64,000 nucleotides of DNA, from NCBI RefSeq assembly GCF_012999535.1, contig NZ_JABBWV010000007.1:299138-363137 (forward strand), in the 5' to 3' direction. Positions 47,748 through 56,657 of the stretch are shown here, piece after piece. The position numbers were made by a program, and so were the translations under genes. Each line of letters begins with the position of its first letter. Positions within the stretch are counted from its first letter, which is position 1. The notes under the pieces are model-generated. The model was not told the origin of the DNA. It worked only from the letters and a program-made list of their open reading frames with translations, and searched no databases. Source of the DNA: Microbispora sp. H11081 (GTDB lineage: Bacteria > Actinomycetota > Actinomycetes > Streptosporangiales > Streptosporangiaceae).

Positions 47748-48743
47748 ATGGCCGCGCCGCCCGTTGTGGACATTCCTCTCGTCGACGAGCGGCTGGCCGA
47801 CGACCTCGCCGGCGGGCTGGCGGCGGTGGAGAAGCTGCTGCGCTCGTCGGTCGAGAGCGAGGACGCCTTCGTCACCCAGGCGTCCAGGCATCTGATCGAG
47901 GCGGGCGGCAAGCGGTTCAGGGCGATGCTCGTGCTGCTGGCCGCCCAGTTCGGCAACCCGGACGCCCCGGGCGTCGTGCCCGGGGCCGTCGTCATCGAGC
48001 TGACCCACCTGGCCACGCTCTACCACGACGACGTGATGGACGAGGCCCCGGTGCGCCGGGGCTCCCCGTCCGCCAACGCCCGGTGGGACAACACCGTGGC
48101 CATCCTCACCGGCGACTACCTGTTCGCCCAGGCGTCGGAGATCCTCGCCGACCTCGGCGCCGAGCTGATCAGGATCCAGGCGCGCACGTTCTCCCGCCTG
48201 GTGCGCGGCCAGATCCGCGAGACGATCGGGCCTTCCGAGGGCCGCGACGCGATCGCCCACTACATCAGCGTGCTGGCCGACAAGACGGGCTCCCTGATCG
48301 CCACCTCGGGCCGCTTCGGCGCCATGCTCGCCGGCGCGCCCGCCGACGTGGTCGAGCGCCTGAACGACGCCTGCGAGGCGATCGGCGTCGCCTGGCAACT
48401 CGGCGACGACCTCATCGACGTGGCCGCGCCCACGACAGACTCTGGCAAGACCCCGGGCACCGACCTGCGCGAGGGCATCCGCACGCTCCCCGTGCTGTAC
48501 GCCCTGACCTCCGACGACCCCGCGGACGAGCGGCTGCGGACGCTGCTGTCCGGGCCGGTGGCGGAGGAGGACGTCGAGGAGACGCTCACGCTGCTGCGGG
48601 CCCACCGGGCGATGGACCAGGCCCGCGAGGAGCTCACCCGCTGGATCGACCGGGCCAAGGCCGCCCTCGCCGGCCTGCCCGACATCCCCGCGCGTACGGC
48701 CCTCATCGCCCTGTGCGACTACGTGGTCGAGCGCACCGGCTGA
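47748..48743 (+). CDS. Long-chain polyprenyl diphosphate synthase
   Basis: A 331-residue trans-isoprenyl diphosphate synthase. The first Asp-rich motif is DDVMD (residues 94-98), in HLATLYHDDVMDEAPVRRG, and the second is GDDLID (Asp220-Asp224). Small residues before the first motif suggest a long product, fitting the menaquinone side chain; the exact length cannot be read off. It lies directly behind nuoN, so chain supply is tied to complex I expression. Confidence 0.92.
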   Translation: MAAPPVVDIPLVDERLADDLAGGLAAVEKLLRSSVESEDAFVTQASRHLIEAGGKRFRAMLVLLAAQFGNPDAPGVVPGAVVIELTHLATLYHDDVMDEAPVRRGSPSANARWDNTVAILTGDYLFAQASEILADLGAELIRIQARTFSRLVRGQIRETIGPSEGRDAIAHYISVLADKTGSLIATSGRFGAMLAGAPADVVERLNDACEAIGVAWQLGDDLIDVAAPTTDSGKTPGTDLREGIRTLPVLYALTSDDPADERLRTLLSGPVAEEDVEETLTLLRAHRAMDQAREELTRWIDRAKAALAGLPDIPARTALIALCDYVVERTG

Positions 48744-48746
48744 CCG

Positions 48747-49346
48747 GTGACGTACGACGACGTCGAGGGGGCAGCGCAGAGGGCGGCGGCGAGCGGCGAT
48801 CGCGTGATCGTGCGCCGGATCACGGCGCACGACGAGGACGAGTTCCTCGAACTGGCGAGAGCGAGCACCGGCCTTCACCACCCGTGGATGTCCCTGCCGG
48901 TCACGAGCGAGGAGTTCAGGGCCTACCTGGCCCGGTTCGACGACCCGCGGTCGGCCGAGGGCCTGCTGGTCTGCGTGCGGGAGACCGGTGCCATCGCCGG
49001 GAACATCAACATCAACAGCATTATCCGAGGGCGCTTCCAATGCGGCTCTCTCGGGTATGCGGCCTTCGCTCCCACGGCCGGGCAGGGATACCTGTCCGAT
49101 GGGCTCCGCCTGGTGCTGCGGCACGCCTTCGAAGAGTTGCGGCTCCACCGGCTCGAAGCCAACATCCAGCCCGGCAACCACGCCTCACGGAGGCTGGTCG
49201 AACGGCACGGGTTCCGCTATGAGGGGTGCTCGCCGGAGATGCTGTTCATCGACGGCGCCTGGCGGGATCACGAGCGGTGGGCCATGACCGCCACCATGAT
49301 GGGCATCGTCCAGGCGAGCCCGCATCCGACGCTGCCCCTTCGTTGA
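48747..49346 (+). CDS. GNAT family N-acetyltransferase (RimJ/RimL-like)
   Basis: A 199-residue acetyltransferase. The acetyl-CoA segment GYLSDGLRLVLRHAFEELRLHRLEA and the C-terminal NHASRRLVERHGFRYEG are typical of RimJ/RimL-type enzymes that modify protein N-termini or small amines. The GTG start is three bases after the polyprenyl synthase stop. The substrate is unknown. Confidence 0.9.
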   Translation: MTYDDVEGAAQRAAASGDRVIVRRITAHDEDEFLELARASTGLHHPWMSLPVTSEEFRAYLARFDDPRSAEGLLVCVRETGAIAGNININSIIRGRFQCGSLGYAAFAPTAGQGYLSDGLRLVLRHAFEELRLHRLEANIQPGNHASRRLVERHGFRYEGCSPEMLFIDGAWRDHERWAMTATMMGIVQASPHPTLPLR

Positions 49347-49368
49347 TCACCTGTTTCCAGGGGCGACG

Positions 49369-49390
49369 CGGGCGGGCGACCGCCCGCCCG
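49369..49390. terminator. Two-way hairpin terminator after the GNAT gene
   Basis: Arms cgggcgggcg (49369-49378) and cgcccgcccg (49381-49390) are perfect complements with a very short loop, between two convergent genes (GNAT and the NmrA-like gene). It likely ends the 18-kb ggr-nuo transcript. Confidence 0.7.
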
Positions 49391-49410
49391 GTGAGCGTAC
49401 GGCCGTGCCT

Positions 49411-50154
49411 CTAGCGCTGGGCCGCCAGCCACTCGTCGAAGGTGGTCGGCGCGAAGCGGGCGCCGTCCCCGGGCAGCAGCACGTCGCCGGCCATCTCCGT
49501 CCCGAACAGTCCCGACCAGGTCGGCACGAGCTTCACCGTCCGGCCGCGTGCCGCGTGGGTGCGCCTGGCCATGTCGACGAGGTCCTGCTGCTCGGGACCG
49601 GCCACGTCGATGTGGCGTCCCTGCGGATCGCCCACCGCGACCTCCGCGAGGACGTCGGCCACGTCGGCGGGCGCGATCGGCCGCACCAGCAGCGGGGCGA
49701 TCGTGGCGACGCCGTCCTGCTCGGTCCAGCCCGCCACCATCTCGGCGAAATCGTGGAACTGCGCGACCGGGACGATCGTCCACGGCACCGGACCGGCGGA
49801 CACCAGGCGCTCCTGCTCCCGCTTGCCGGCGTAGTGGGCGTTGCCCTCCACCTTGTGGATGCCGATGATCGAGAGCAGCACGTGGTGGCGTACGCCGGCC
49901 CGCTCCTCCGCGGCCAGCAGGTTCCCGGTGGTCGTGCCGAAGTACGCCACCGCCTCGTCCCGGTCCACCGCCTCCGAGCTGATCGCGTCGACCACCGCCT
50001 CGACGCCGTCCAGGGCCTTGTCGAGCCCTTCGCCCGTGAGCAGGTCGACGCCGAGTGAACGGCTGACGCGTACGACGTCGTGGCCGTCCCGTTCGAGGGC
50101 GGCGACGGTGAGCTTGCCGATGTTCCCGGTTGCACCGGCGACTGCGATTCGCAT
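49411..50154 (-). CDS. NmrA-like/atypical SDR NAD(P)-binding oxidoreductase
   Basis: A 247-residue Rossmann protein starting MRIAVAGATGNIGKLTVAAL, with the GxxGxxG nucleotide motif at residues 7-13. It lacks an obvious Tyr-x3-Lys active site, placing it with the NmrA/YtfG-like atypical SDRs, which act as quinone or NADPH sensors or reductases. It is divergent from an Rrf2 regulator with a shared palindromic region, so the pair is probably a redox-responsive unit. Confidence 0.85.
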   Translation of the reverse strand: MRIAVAGATGNIGKLTVAALERDGHDVVRVSRSLGVDLLTGEGLDKALDGVEAVVDAISSEAVDRDEAVAYFGTTTGNLLAAEERAGVRHHVLLSIIGIHKVEGNAHYAGKREQERLVSAGPVPWTIVPVAQFHDFAEMVAGWTEQDGVATIAPLLVRPIAPADVADVLAEVAVGDPQGRHIDVAGPEQQDLVDMARRTHAARGRTVKLVPTWSGLFGTEMAGDVLLPGDGARFAPTTFDEWLAAQR

Positions 50155-50183
50155 GGTCTCTCCTTCGCTAGACGCCACGGATG

Positions 50184-50221
50184 CTATCTCGGACAAAATC
50201 GATCCGCAATGTCTCCGATAG
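50184..50221. promoter_or_regulatory. Imperfect palindrome, candidate Rrf2-family operator
   Basis: ctatctcggaca (50184-50195) and tgtctccgatag (50210-50221) form an inverted repeat matching at 9 of 12 positions. It lies between the divergent NmrA-like and Rrf2 genes, ending 10 bases before the Rrf2 ATG. Confidence 0.5.
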
Positions 50222-50231
50222 ACTGGCGGGC

Positions 50232-50705
50232 ATGAAACTGCCTGCGAGCACCGAGTGGGTGTTGCACTGCGCCGCCGCACTGGCGCAGCTGGAACCGGGA
50301 GCCACCGCCTCGGCGGCACAACTCGCGGACTTCTACGACGTGCCCGCGCCGTACCTGGCCAAGCAGTTGCAGGCACTGGTCAGGGCCGGTGTGCTGGCGG
50401 CGATGACAGGCCCGCGGGGTGGGTTCCGGCTCGCGCGGGCGGCCTCCGACATCACGTTGCTGCAGATCGTCGAGGCGGTCGACGGCGCCTCCTCGCCGTA
50501 CGAGTGCCGGGAGATCCGCCAGCGGGGACGGGGCGCCCTGCCTCCCGAGGACTGCCAGAGCGTCTGCGTCATAGCGGAGAAGATGGCCGAGGCCCACGAC
50601 GCGTGGCGGAGCAGCCTCGCCGGGGTCACGCTCGCCGACATCCTCGCCACGCTGCCCGCCTGGGCGCCCGCCCGGACCCGGTCGCGCCTGTCGGCCACAC
50701 GCTGA
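50232..50705 (+). CDS. Rrf2 family transcriptional regulator
   Basis: A 157-residue winged-HTH protein: MKLPASTEWVLHCAAALAQL, recognition helix near VPAPYLAKQLQALVRAG and wing TGPRGGFRLAR. Three cysteines (Cys at about 97, 113 and 117, in YECREIRQRG and EDCQSVC) are spaced roughly as in iron-sulfur or redox-sensing Rrf2 proteins, though not exactly as in IscR. It likely represses the divergent NmrA-like gene. Confidence 0.88.
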   Translation: MKLPASTEWVLHCAAALAQLEPGATASAAQLADFYDVPAPYLAKQLQALVRAGVLAAMTGPRGGFRLARAASDITLLQIVEAVDGASSPYECREIRQRGRGALPPEDCQSVCVIAEKMAEAHDAWRSSLAGVTLADILATLPAWAPARTRSRLSATR

Positions 50706-50745
50706 CGTCGGCCGCCCCGGCGTCGTGGGCGTACTCCGGGGCGTG

Positions 50746-51651
50746 TCAGACGGTCTCGAGCGCCGCCGTGCGTTCCTGCCGGGACGTACGGGCGGCGCGG
50801 ATGCTGTCCCAGGTGAAGACGCTCAGCGCGAGCCAGACGACCACGAACCCGGCCCACCGGCTGGCAGGCATGGTCTCGTGGGCGACCAGCACCCCGCACA
50901 GGAACTGCAGCACGGGGGCGATGTACTGGAGCAGCCCGATGACGGTGAGCGGAACCCGCAGCGCGGCGGCCGTGAAGAGCATCAGCGGCACCGCGGTGAC
51001 CACGCCGGAGAGCACCAGCAGCAGCGCGTGGCCGAGACCGTGGTTGCCGAAGGTCCCGGTGCCGTTCACCTGCAGGACGATGAGGTAGCCAAGGGCCGGC
51101 ACCAGCAGCACGAGCGTCTCGATGGTCAGGCTCTCCGCGCTGCCCACCCCGGCCGCCTTCTTGATCAGGCCGTACGTGCCGAAACTGAAGGCGAGCACGA
51201 GGGCGATCCAGGGGAGGCGCCCGTAGTCGAGCGTCAGGATGAGGACCGCGAGCGCGCCCAGCCCGACGGCGACCCACTGCCACCGGCGCAGCCGCTCCCG
51301 GAAGATCAGCACGCCGAACAGCACCACGACGAGGGGGTTCATGAAGTAGCCGAGTGCGCTCTCCACGACGTGGCCGGTGTTGACGGCGTAGATGTAGACG
51401 CCCCAGTTCGTCGAGATCGTGACGGCCGCGAGGGCGAGGAGGATCAGCTGACGGGGCGTTGTCGTGCGGAGCCACGACCAGTGGCGGCGCACGGCGAGGA
51501 TCGTGACCACCACGACCAGCGACCAGATCATCCGGTGGGCGAGGATCTCCACGGCGCCGGACGGCTTGATCAGGGGCCAGTAGAGAGGGAACAGACCCCA
51601 CATCATGTAGGCGGCGACGCCATACAGGACACCACGGCGCGTATAAGGCAT
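50746..51651 (-). CDS. rarD: EamA family transporter RarD
   Basis: A 301-residue transporter with ten transmembrane helices. It has the RarD signature GVLYGVAAYMMWGLFPLYWPLI at the start, ILAHRMIWSL and NWGVYIYAVNTGHVVE. RarD proteins were linked to chloramphenicol sensitivity in E. coli, but the true substrate is not known. It is divergent from msrA across a 137-base region that is AT-rich near 51660-51735. Confidence 0.9.
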   Translation of the reverse strand: MPYTRRGVLYGVAAYMMWGLFPLYWPLIKPSGAVEILAHRMIWSLVVVVTILAVRRHWSWLRTTTPRQLILLALAAVTISTNWGVYIYAVNTGHVVESALGYFMNPLVVVLFGVLIFRERLRRWQWVAVGLGALAVLILTLDYGRLPWIALVLAFSFGTYGLIKKAAGVGSAESLTIETLVLLVPALGYLIVLQVNGTGTFGNHGLGHALLLVLSGVVTAVPLMLFTAAALRVPLTVIGLLQYIAPVLQFLCGVLVAHETMPASRWAGFVVVWLALSVFTWDSIRAARTSRQERTAALETV

Positions 51652-51788
51652 GAGCCCTATCTTTGCTGCTTACTGATATTCAGCACAAATAAGGGTTGCT
51701 ACGGTTCTAGCTTTAGAAGAGCTTAAGCAAGGAACAATGCCGCCTGGTCTCTGGTTGGGGATGGCAGAACGGGAAGGAAGGGCACGTG

Positions 51789-52451
51789 ATGGGCTGGCTG
51801 TTCGGCACACACAAGACGACGATGGTGGACCCCGCGGACGCGCTGCCGGGCCGGGCGGAGGTCATGCCGGTGGCGACCCGCCACCAGGTCCTCGGCGCGC
51901 CGCTGGCTCCGCCGTACCCCGAGGGCACGGAGATCGCGGAGTTCGGGCTGGGCTGTTTCTGGGGCGCCGAGCGCAAGTTCTGGCAGACCCCGGGAGTCGT
52001 CTCGACCGCCGTAGGCTACGCGGGCGGCTACACGCCGAACCCTACGTACGAGGAGGTCTGCACCGGTCTGACCGGGCACACCGAGGTCGTCCGGGTGGTC
52101 TTCGACCCGGCGGAGGTGTCGTACGAGGAACTCCTGAAGGTGTTCTGGGAGGCCCACGACCCGACGCAGGGCATGCGCCAGGGCAACGACGTCGGCACCC
52201 AGTATCGGTCGGCCATCTACACCCACGGCGCGCAGCAGGCCAAGGCGGCCGAGGTCTCGCGCGACGCGTACCAGGAGGAACTCGCCAGGGCCGGGTACGG
52301 CGCGATCACCACGGAGATCGCCGAGGCCGGCGAGTTCTACTTCGCCGAGGATTATCACCAGCAATACCTCTTTAAGGTGCCCAACGGCTACTGCGGCATC
52401 GGCGGCACGGGCGTCGCGTGTCCCATCGGCCTCACGTCCGGAGAGGCGTGA
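51789..52451 (+). CDS. msrA: Peptide-methionine (S)-S-oxide reductase, with island-derived C-terminus
   Basis: A 220-residue MsrA. The catalytic Cys56 is in [13 protein letters not shown], and the C-terminal resolving cysteines (Cys202, Cys211) are in [13 protein letters not shown]. It repairs oxidised methionine using thioredoxin. The last about 32 codons recur at 59926-60027 with a different ending, so the present C-terminus was probably brought in by the island inserted here. The ATG at 51789 is chosen; a GTG at 51786 directly precedes it. Confidence 0.93.
   Translation: MGWLFGTHKTTMVDPADALPGRAEVMPVATRHQVLGAPLAPPYPEGTEIAEFGLGCFWGAERKFWQTPGVVSTAVGYAGGYTPNPTYEEVCTGLTGHTEVVRVVFDPAEVSYEELLKVFWEAHDPTQGMRQGNDVGTQYRSAIYTHGAQQAKAAEVSRDAYQEELARAGYGAITTEIAEAGEFYFAEDYHQQYLFKVPNGYCGIGGTGVACPIGLTSGEA
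52356..52408 (+). repeat. Left copy of the msrA direct repeat (candidate att site)
   Basis: This 53-bp stretch in the 3' end of msrA matches 59929-59981 with a single mismatch (52367 c versus t); the last 41 bases are identical. After it the two copies diverge gradually as two related msrA endings. This is the pattern left by an element that integrates into the 3' end of a gene and carries a replacement end. Confidence 0.85.
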
Positions 52452-52523
52452 CCTGCGGTAACTGACTGATCCTGGCCCTTGGTCGCCCGGCTAACCCGGT
52501 GCCGATCGAGGGCCAGAGCCGTT

Positions 52524-52640
52524 TCGGCGAGAATCTTCACTACATGGTCAAGGCGAGCCGCCTGCGGCGGCGCGCCGGGCGGCCAGCGGGCCGGGCATGC
52601 GGCCTGGGGGCCGGTCCCGGCCCGCGCCGCCCGCGCCCTG
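52524..52640 (+). repeat. GC-rich interspersed repeat, copy 1
   Basis: About 115 bases homologous to 58904-59020. The core, from caaggcgagccgcc (about 52550) to gccggg (about 52595), is nearly identical between the copies and is rich in self-complementary words (ggcggcgcgcc, ggccagcgggccggg). It lies in the 257-base gap between msrA and the low-GC operon. No coding function is claimed although one frame stays open. Confidence 0.75.
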
Positions 52641-52708
52641 AATCGCCGCTTTGGCCCGCATTCACCTCACTGCGCTGTAGGATTCCGATAGAAGTAGTGG
52701 GGGGCCCC

Positions 52709-53350
52709 GTGACCAACTCAAACAGCCGCGTTTCGTCGCAAGATATGACGGAACTCCTAATGCAGCGGCTAGTCGCAGTACCAGATGTACTGCGTACGCG
52801 GGGCTTTACCGTCGCAGGTCTCCTAATGACCTTGATCGGGGCCGTCACCGCTGGAGTTCTTTTCACGGATCGCTCCATATCGACGCCTGCCAAGTGGTGC
52901 GCCACACTACTTATCTTGCTGGCTGCAGTCGCCGTATGCTTTTTCATAGCAGCGGGACTTCATGCTCAGCGAAAAAAAGTGGATCCGGGCAAAGAGCGGA
53001 GCCAACTAGAAGAGGTCATATCTTCTATCGCTTCTATGCTCACGGTGGGGGCGTGGTTGGCTGGCGGAGCTGCTGGAACCTCCCTGGTGCTCACGGGCCT
53101 ACTACTTTGGGTGCCGCCTTCGCGAGACTCTGTTAACGTTGCTCTCAGCTCGGCGGGCACTTCATCTGTCGCAAGTATCTGTCCCGCACTCGGCTCGAGA
53201 TTCGAAGCTTCTATAGAGACGGGGCAACTCGAGAAAAACGGACCTCTGGTAACGCTTACCGTCGCCGGGAAGAGCTGTGGGCGTAAGGATGGGACAGTGA
53301 ATCTCACCATCCAGAGAGACTACATTTCGGCTGTGGTGGCGGCGGCGTGA
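52709..53350 (+). CDS. Unrecognised membrane protein, first gene of the low-GC operon
   Basis: A 213-residue protein with about three transmembrane helices (near residues 33-52, 64-84 and 111-135). A charged cytosolic loop (QRKKVDPGKERSQLEEVI) lies between the second and third, and an extracellular C-terminal domain of about 75 residues has two cysteines (SICPAL, GKSCGRK) that could form a disulfide. Base composition is close to 53% GC against about 70% around it. The GTG at 52709 follows a G-rich ribosome site. It overlaps the next gene (GTGA). No family recognised. Confidence 0.72.
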   Translation: MTNSNSRVSSQDMTELLMQRLVAVPDVLRTRGFTVAGLLMTLIGAVTAGVLFTDRSISTPAKWCATLLILLAAVAVCFFIAAGLHAQRKKVDPGKERSQLEEVISSIASMLTVGAWLAGGAAGTSLVLTGLLLWVPPSRDSVNVALSSAGTSSVASICPALGSRFEASIETGQLEKNGPLVTLTVAGKSCGRKDGTVNLTIQRDYISAVVAAA

Positions 53351-53886
53351 TCCACGGCAGGCGTAGCAGAACGTTGCGAATACTCTGCTTACGCAAGACG
53401 CCGCTTCAGTTCCGGTGGGAAAAAGCGCTCCTTGATGCAGTGGACCAGATGGATGTGACTGCTGAGATTGAGCACATTAACGATCAGTGCCGACCACAGT
53501 CGGACACTGACGTGTTCGTGGTCCTCTACGCTGCCGCATACCACACGACCACCATCGAAGACGTCATGAAGATCGCGGCTAAATGTCGCGATGCTAACCC
53601 GGCAGTTCGTATTTGTATTGTTGCCTGCGACTACTCTGAGCGCACGGTGCAGGTTGATGAAATCGCGGCAGCGGCAAAAAGGGCCGGCCTGGACGATCCT
53701 TTCGAGATCGAAATATTTCATGATGTGAACAGGCTACGTTCCTGGTTCGTCGAACACATCGAATTCGCTCTGAGCGTGCTTCGTCACCGATCTTATTCGG
53801 TTGCCCTGCCGGTTATACTGGATGATGATCCCCAGCGTGGTGGTCTCGATGGGGAAGGAGGATCGTGGCCAGGTCCGATCTTCTAA
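53347..53886 (+). CDS. Unrecognised small alpha/beta protein, second gene of the low-GC operon
   Basis: A 179-residue protein. Alternating hydrophobic strands (TLRILCLRK, TDVFVVLYAAAY, VRICIVACDY, FEIEIFHDV) and helices suggest a flavodoxin/response-regulator or TIR-like Rossmannoid fold of about residues 8-150. I cannot find a decisive catalytic motif. The first 10 residues are basic. The GTG start overlaps the membrane-protein stop and the end overlaps the third gene by 22 bases, so the three are co-translated. Function unknown. Confidence 0.7.
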   Translation: MIHGRRSRTLRILCLRKTPLQFRWEKALLDAVDQMDVTAEIEHINDQCRPQSDTDVFVVLYAAAYHTTTIEDVMKIAAKCRDANPAVRICIVACDYSERTVQVDEIAAAAKRAGLDDPFEIEIFHDVNRLRSWFVEHIEFALSVLRHRSYSVALPVILDDDPQRGGLDGEGGSWPGPIF

Positions 53887-56354
53887 CGGGTATCGAGTGG
53901 GTCGTAGCCTGTCTGACCCCTAGCGACATTGCTCCTCATCCAAACTTCAGGGTCGATTCAGTTAGCCCAGTCGAGCTTTTCGCTTTACTTGTTGAGCTTG
54001 AAGTAGCTGAATTTGATGACTATCTGGATCGGCTTGATTCAGGGAAAGATTTTGCGAGAGGCGCATCGGCTGAGCTGTTGAGTGCTGCAAGAGAAAGCTT
54101 GGGCTCCGAAACTCAGCGACAGGCCATGAATCGCCTGCTCGAATTGGCCCAAAGCCCGGAGCCGCCTTTAGGTATCCGAGTTGCGGCGGTGCTATTGGGT
54201 GCGGTTGCGGCTTCCGAACTAGATGAATTGGATCTAGCAGTCGATGCCTTAAAACGGCTACACGAGCCGATGCATGTCTACGCAACAAATTCTAACGCCA
54301 GCGCGAAATTGCTCGGTGCGGTTCTTGCTCAGCAGCTTGCTGTCAGGTTGCTTGAACTGGGAGAAATAGACCAGGCCTATAGATATGCCGACGAGGCGTT
54401 CCAGACTCTCAACTTGAAAGGTATGGAGCTCTGGGATGAGTTCCCAGTATCACGCGGTATTGCTTGGGATTCCCGGCAATCCCAGGCTCGAGCAGCAGAA
54501 CTCATCCGCGGCAATGCTATGTCTGCAAGAGCCTTTCTTGCGGATGACTCTTCCAATGAATGGATCGATGTAGTACGGTCTCCTGCTCCAAGCAGTGAAA
54601 CGCGGCCGCTTAGAACTACTCTTAGAGGCCTGACTACTCTCATCGATGAGAAATTCCGGGAGAGATTTGAGGTTGGGGGGTCGTCCCGTACGCTTCGTAT
54701 CGGAGGCGATCCCGTACTGCAACCTCTTTACGCGGCTTTGATGCATGCGGAACTAGCCGGCTCCCTTAGTGAAATCGGGAAGCTTCGAGAGCTTATCGGT
54801 CAGACTCTTATGCTCCGGAGTCTGGACGAGGATTTGGGCGCTTCCGTTGCTGAGGCGATTCGACTTTTGCGACAGAGCGATTCTGAAACTTCCCTCAAAA
54901 GACTCCTTCGCAGCATCCGCATCCATGGGCCCATTGAGGTTATCGGCGATGCTGGCTCGCGGCTTTTGGCGACTAAGGCGCCGACAATGTCCGTAAGCCA
55001 AGCAGATCTCTACTTAATCGAGGCGGCCGCAGACCTTCTTCCTGTACCACTTAAATCTAAAGCGATTGCAGTTGCGCTCGCATACCCATCTACAAAAAGC
55101 GATAGAAGGCTTGGACAAGCTGCCTCTGCTCGATGGAAGAAATTAGAGGATAGCCTTCGTGTTGTAGCCACCCTTCTGCCTGAATCCAATGCTGACGACT
55201 TTACTGCTCGCCAAGTTCTCGCATGGCTCAAAGATTTCGGAGTAGAGAAAAACTCGCTAACGTTCAGCGCTGCAGTGAAGGTAGCTGAGGCCGTACGGTG
55301 GGGGCGAGTGTCCAATAAAGTTCTCCATGGATGGCGTCAATGGATATCTGATCTCGGCGAATATGCGGACGCTGGGAAACTAGACTTTCTGCGACTGGCC
55401 GAAGTGCTGGATGCTCCACTGAACCTTGCGGAGATTCTGGCTCCCGAGGGACCTGAATACGTTACCTGGGTGGTCAATCGAAAGCTTAGTGGGAAGCATG
55501 TCAGTTCAACTGAGCTTTCGATGTCGATTGAGATATGTGCCCGATATCTTCTTGAAGATGTTGAGCGAGCCGATCGAGGTGTTATAGAGGGACACCTGTA
55601 TTCTCCTGCTGAGCTTTCCGCCTATCTGATCGCTAAGTGCGACGCGACAGAACTTTGGGATCCGCTGGTAAAGTTCCTCATAAATCCAGGTGTGGCGGCG
55701 TGGGATAAAGTTTCAGCCCTTAATCGGCTTGCTTATTCCCCTCTTGTCATCCCTGATGCAATTCGTGCCATGATACTTGAGGGTCAGCCTACGATACTAA
55801 GAACTAGAGGTGCTGCCCGCTTTGGCCCCAAAGTAAATATGCTGCCATCTGCGTGGCGTAAGTTCGCGCTGGCTAACGGCCTAATATCGCTGAGTTCGGC
55901 CCAGATGGATATAATTACGGACGCGGCCTCTAGGTACACGGAGCTTAGGTCGGCAGCGGCGGAATCGGCGGCCTTCTTTTCGGATCGGAGTCCGGAAGCT
56001 GATTGGCCGGCTGTGCTGTTATTGCAGCTTTCGCAAGACCAAGACAGCTCAGTTCGCGCGGCCGCTGCACGTAATCTTGCTTATATCTCGTCGCGAGCGT
56101 CGGTCACCCAGATCGTTGTCCAGGAACGTGTCCATCAACTTCTGTTCGAGCCCGGAGTTGGTCTTCCTATGGCTATATTAAGAGGACTGTTGCGCTCCGC
56201 CGAGCAACAGTCTGGCAACTCCGAAAATGGGTTCTGGTGGACGTCGCATGTGATGGGACTCGTGCAGTCCCATCCGTCATCTCTTATTCGTGCGAATGCC
56301 TCTCGTTTGCTGTCCTCAACCTCTCGCCCTGGCGGTGAGGACAACAATGAATGA
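53865..56354 (+). CDS. Unrecognised large helical-repeat protein, third gene of the low-GC operon
   Basis: An 829-residue, all-helical-looking protein without signal peptide or membrane helix. A TPR-like stretch is visible around 150-185 (LAVRLLELGEIDQAYRYADE) and HEAT-like repeats near the C-terminus (SQDQDSSVRAAAARNLAYIS, later HPSSLIRANASRLL). The GTG start has an excellent ribosome site (aaggaggatc). GC is about 51%. It may be a scaffold or sensor working with the two upstream proteins. No enzymatic motif was found. Confidence 0.75.
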   Translation: MARSDLLTGIEWVVACLTPSDIAPHPNFRVDSVSPVELFALLVELEVAEFDDYLDRLDSGKDFARGASAELLSAARESLGSETQRQAMNRLLELAQSPEPPLGIRVAAVLLGAVAASELDELDLAVDALKRLHEPMHVYATNSNASAKLLGAVLAQQLAVRLLELGEIDQAYRYADEAFQTLNLKGMELWDEFPVSRGIAWDSRQSQARAAELIRGNAMSARAFLADDSSNEWIDVVRSPAPSSETRPLRTTLRGLTTLIDEKFRERFEVGGSSRTLRIGGDPVLQPLYAALMHAELAGSLSEIGKLRELIGQTLMLRSLDEDLGASVAEAIRLLRQSDSETSLKRLLRSIRIHGPIEVIGDAGSRLLATKAPTMSVSQADLYLIEAAADLLPVPLKSKAIAVALAYPSTKSDRRLGQAASARWKKLEDSLRVVATLLPESNADDFTARQVLAWLKDFGVEKNSLTFSAAVKVAEAVRWGRVSNKVLHGWRQWISDLGEYADAGKLDFLRLAEVLDAPLNLAEILAPEGPEYVTWVVNRKLSGKHVSSTELSMSIEICARYLLEDVERADRGVIEGHLYSPAELSAYLIAKCDATELWDPLVKFLINPGVAAWDKVSALNRLAYSPLVIPDAIRAMILEGQPTILRTRGAARFGPKVNMLPSAWRKFALANGLISLSSAQMDIITDAASRYTELRSAAAESAAFFSDRSPEADWPAVLLLQLSQDQDSSVRAAAARNLAYISSRASVTQIVVQERVHQLLFEPGVGLPMAILRGLLRSAEQQSGNSENGFWWTSHVMGLVQSHPSSLIRANASRLLSSTSRPGGEDNNE

Positions 56355-56657
56355 AGGAACTGCTTCGCTGGTGCCTCATTGAGCCTTGAGGGAAGTCGGC
56401 TTGCGTTGACTCGTGGTCCGTTGAATCAGTAAACCCGAGTAGGCATCTGCTGTTGGTGCTGAAGAGGGATTAGGCACCTTGGCGATGTTGGGCTACCCTT
56501 CTCATCCCCTGCCCCTGCTGCCCGATTGTTCGTGGCCCTTGGTCCTGCGTTCCGCAGATGTGTAGCGAGAAGAACACCTGAATCTGGGTTGTGGGCTGCG
56601 GAAACGCTTGCGGGCACGCTGATGCGGCGTGTCACTAGGCGCAGGTGTTGTGCCTGG
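56355..56657. other. Gap between the low-GC operon and the transposase
   Basis: 303 bases without a credible gene. The left end of the IS element probably lies here: a 12-bp word (cgtgtcactagg) at 56628-56639 recurs at 58446-58457 on the other side of the transposase, and gggctgcggaaacgc at 56593 partly mirrors the sequence at 58466-58481. Confidence 0.5.

Noticed and set aside
52499..52708. Upstream extension of the membrane protein frame
   Set aside because: The extension is translated GC-rich repeat sequence; a GTG with a better context at 52709 marks the composition change to low GC.
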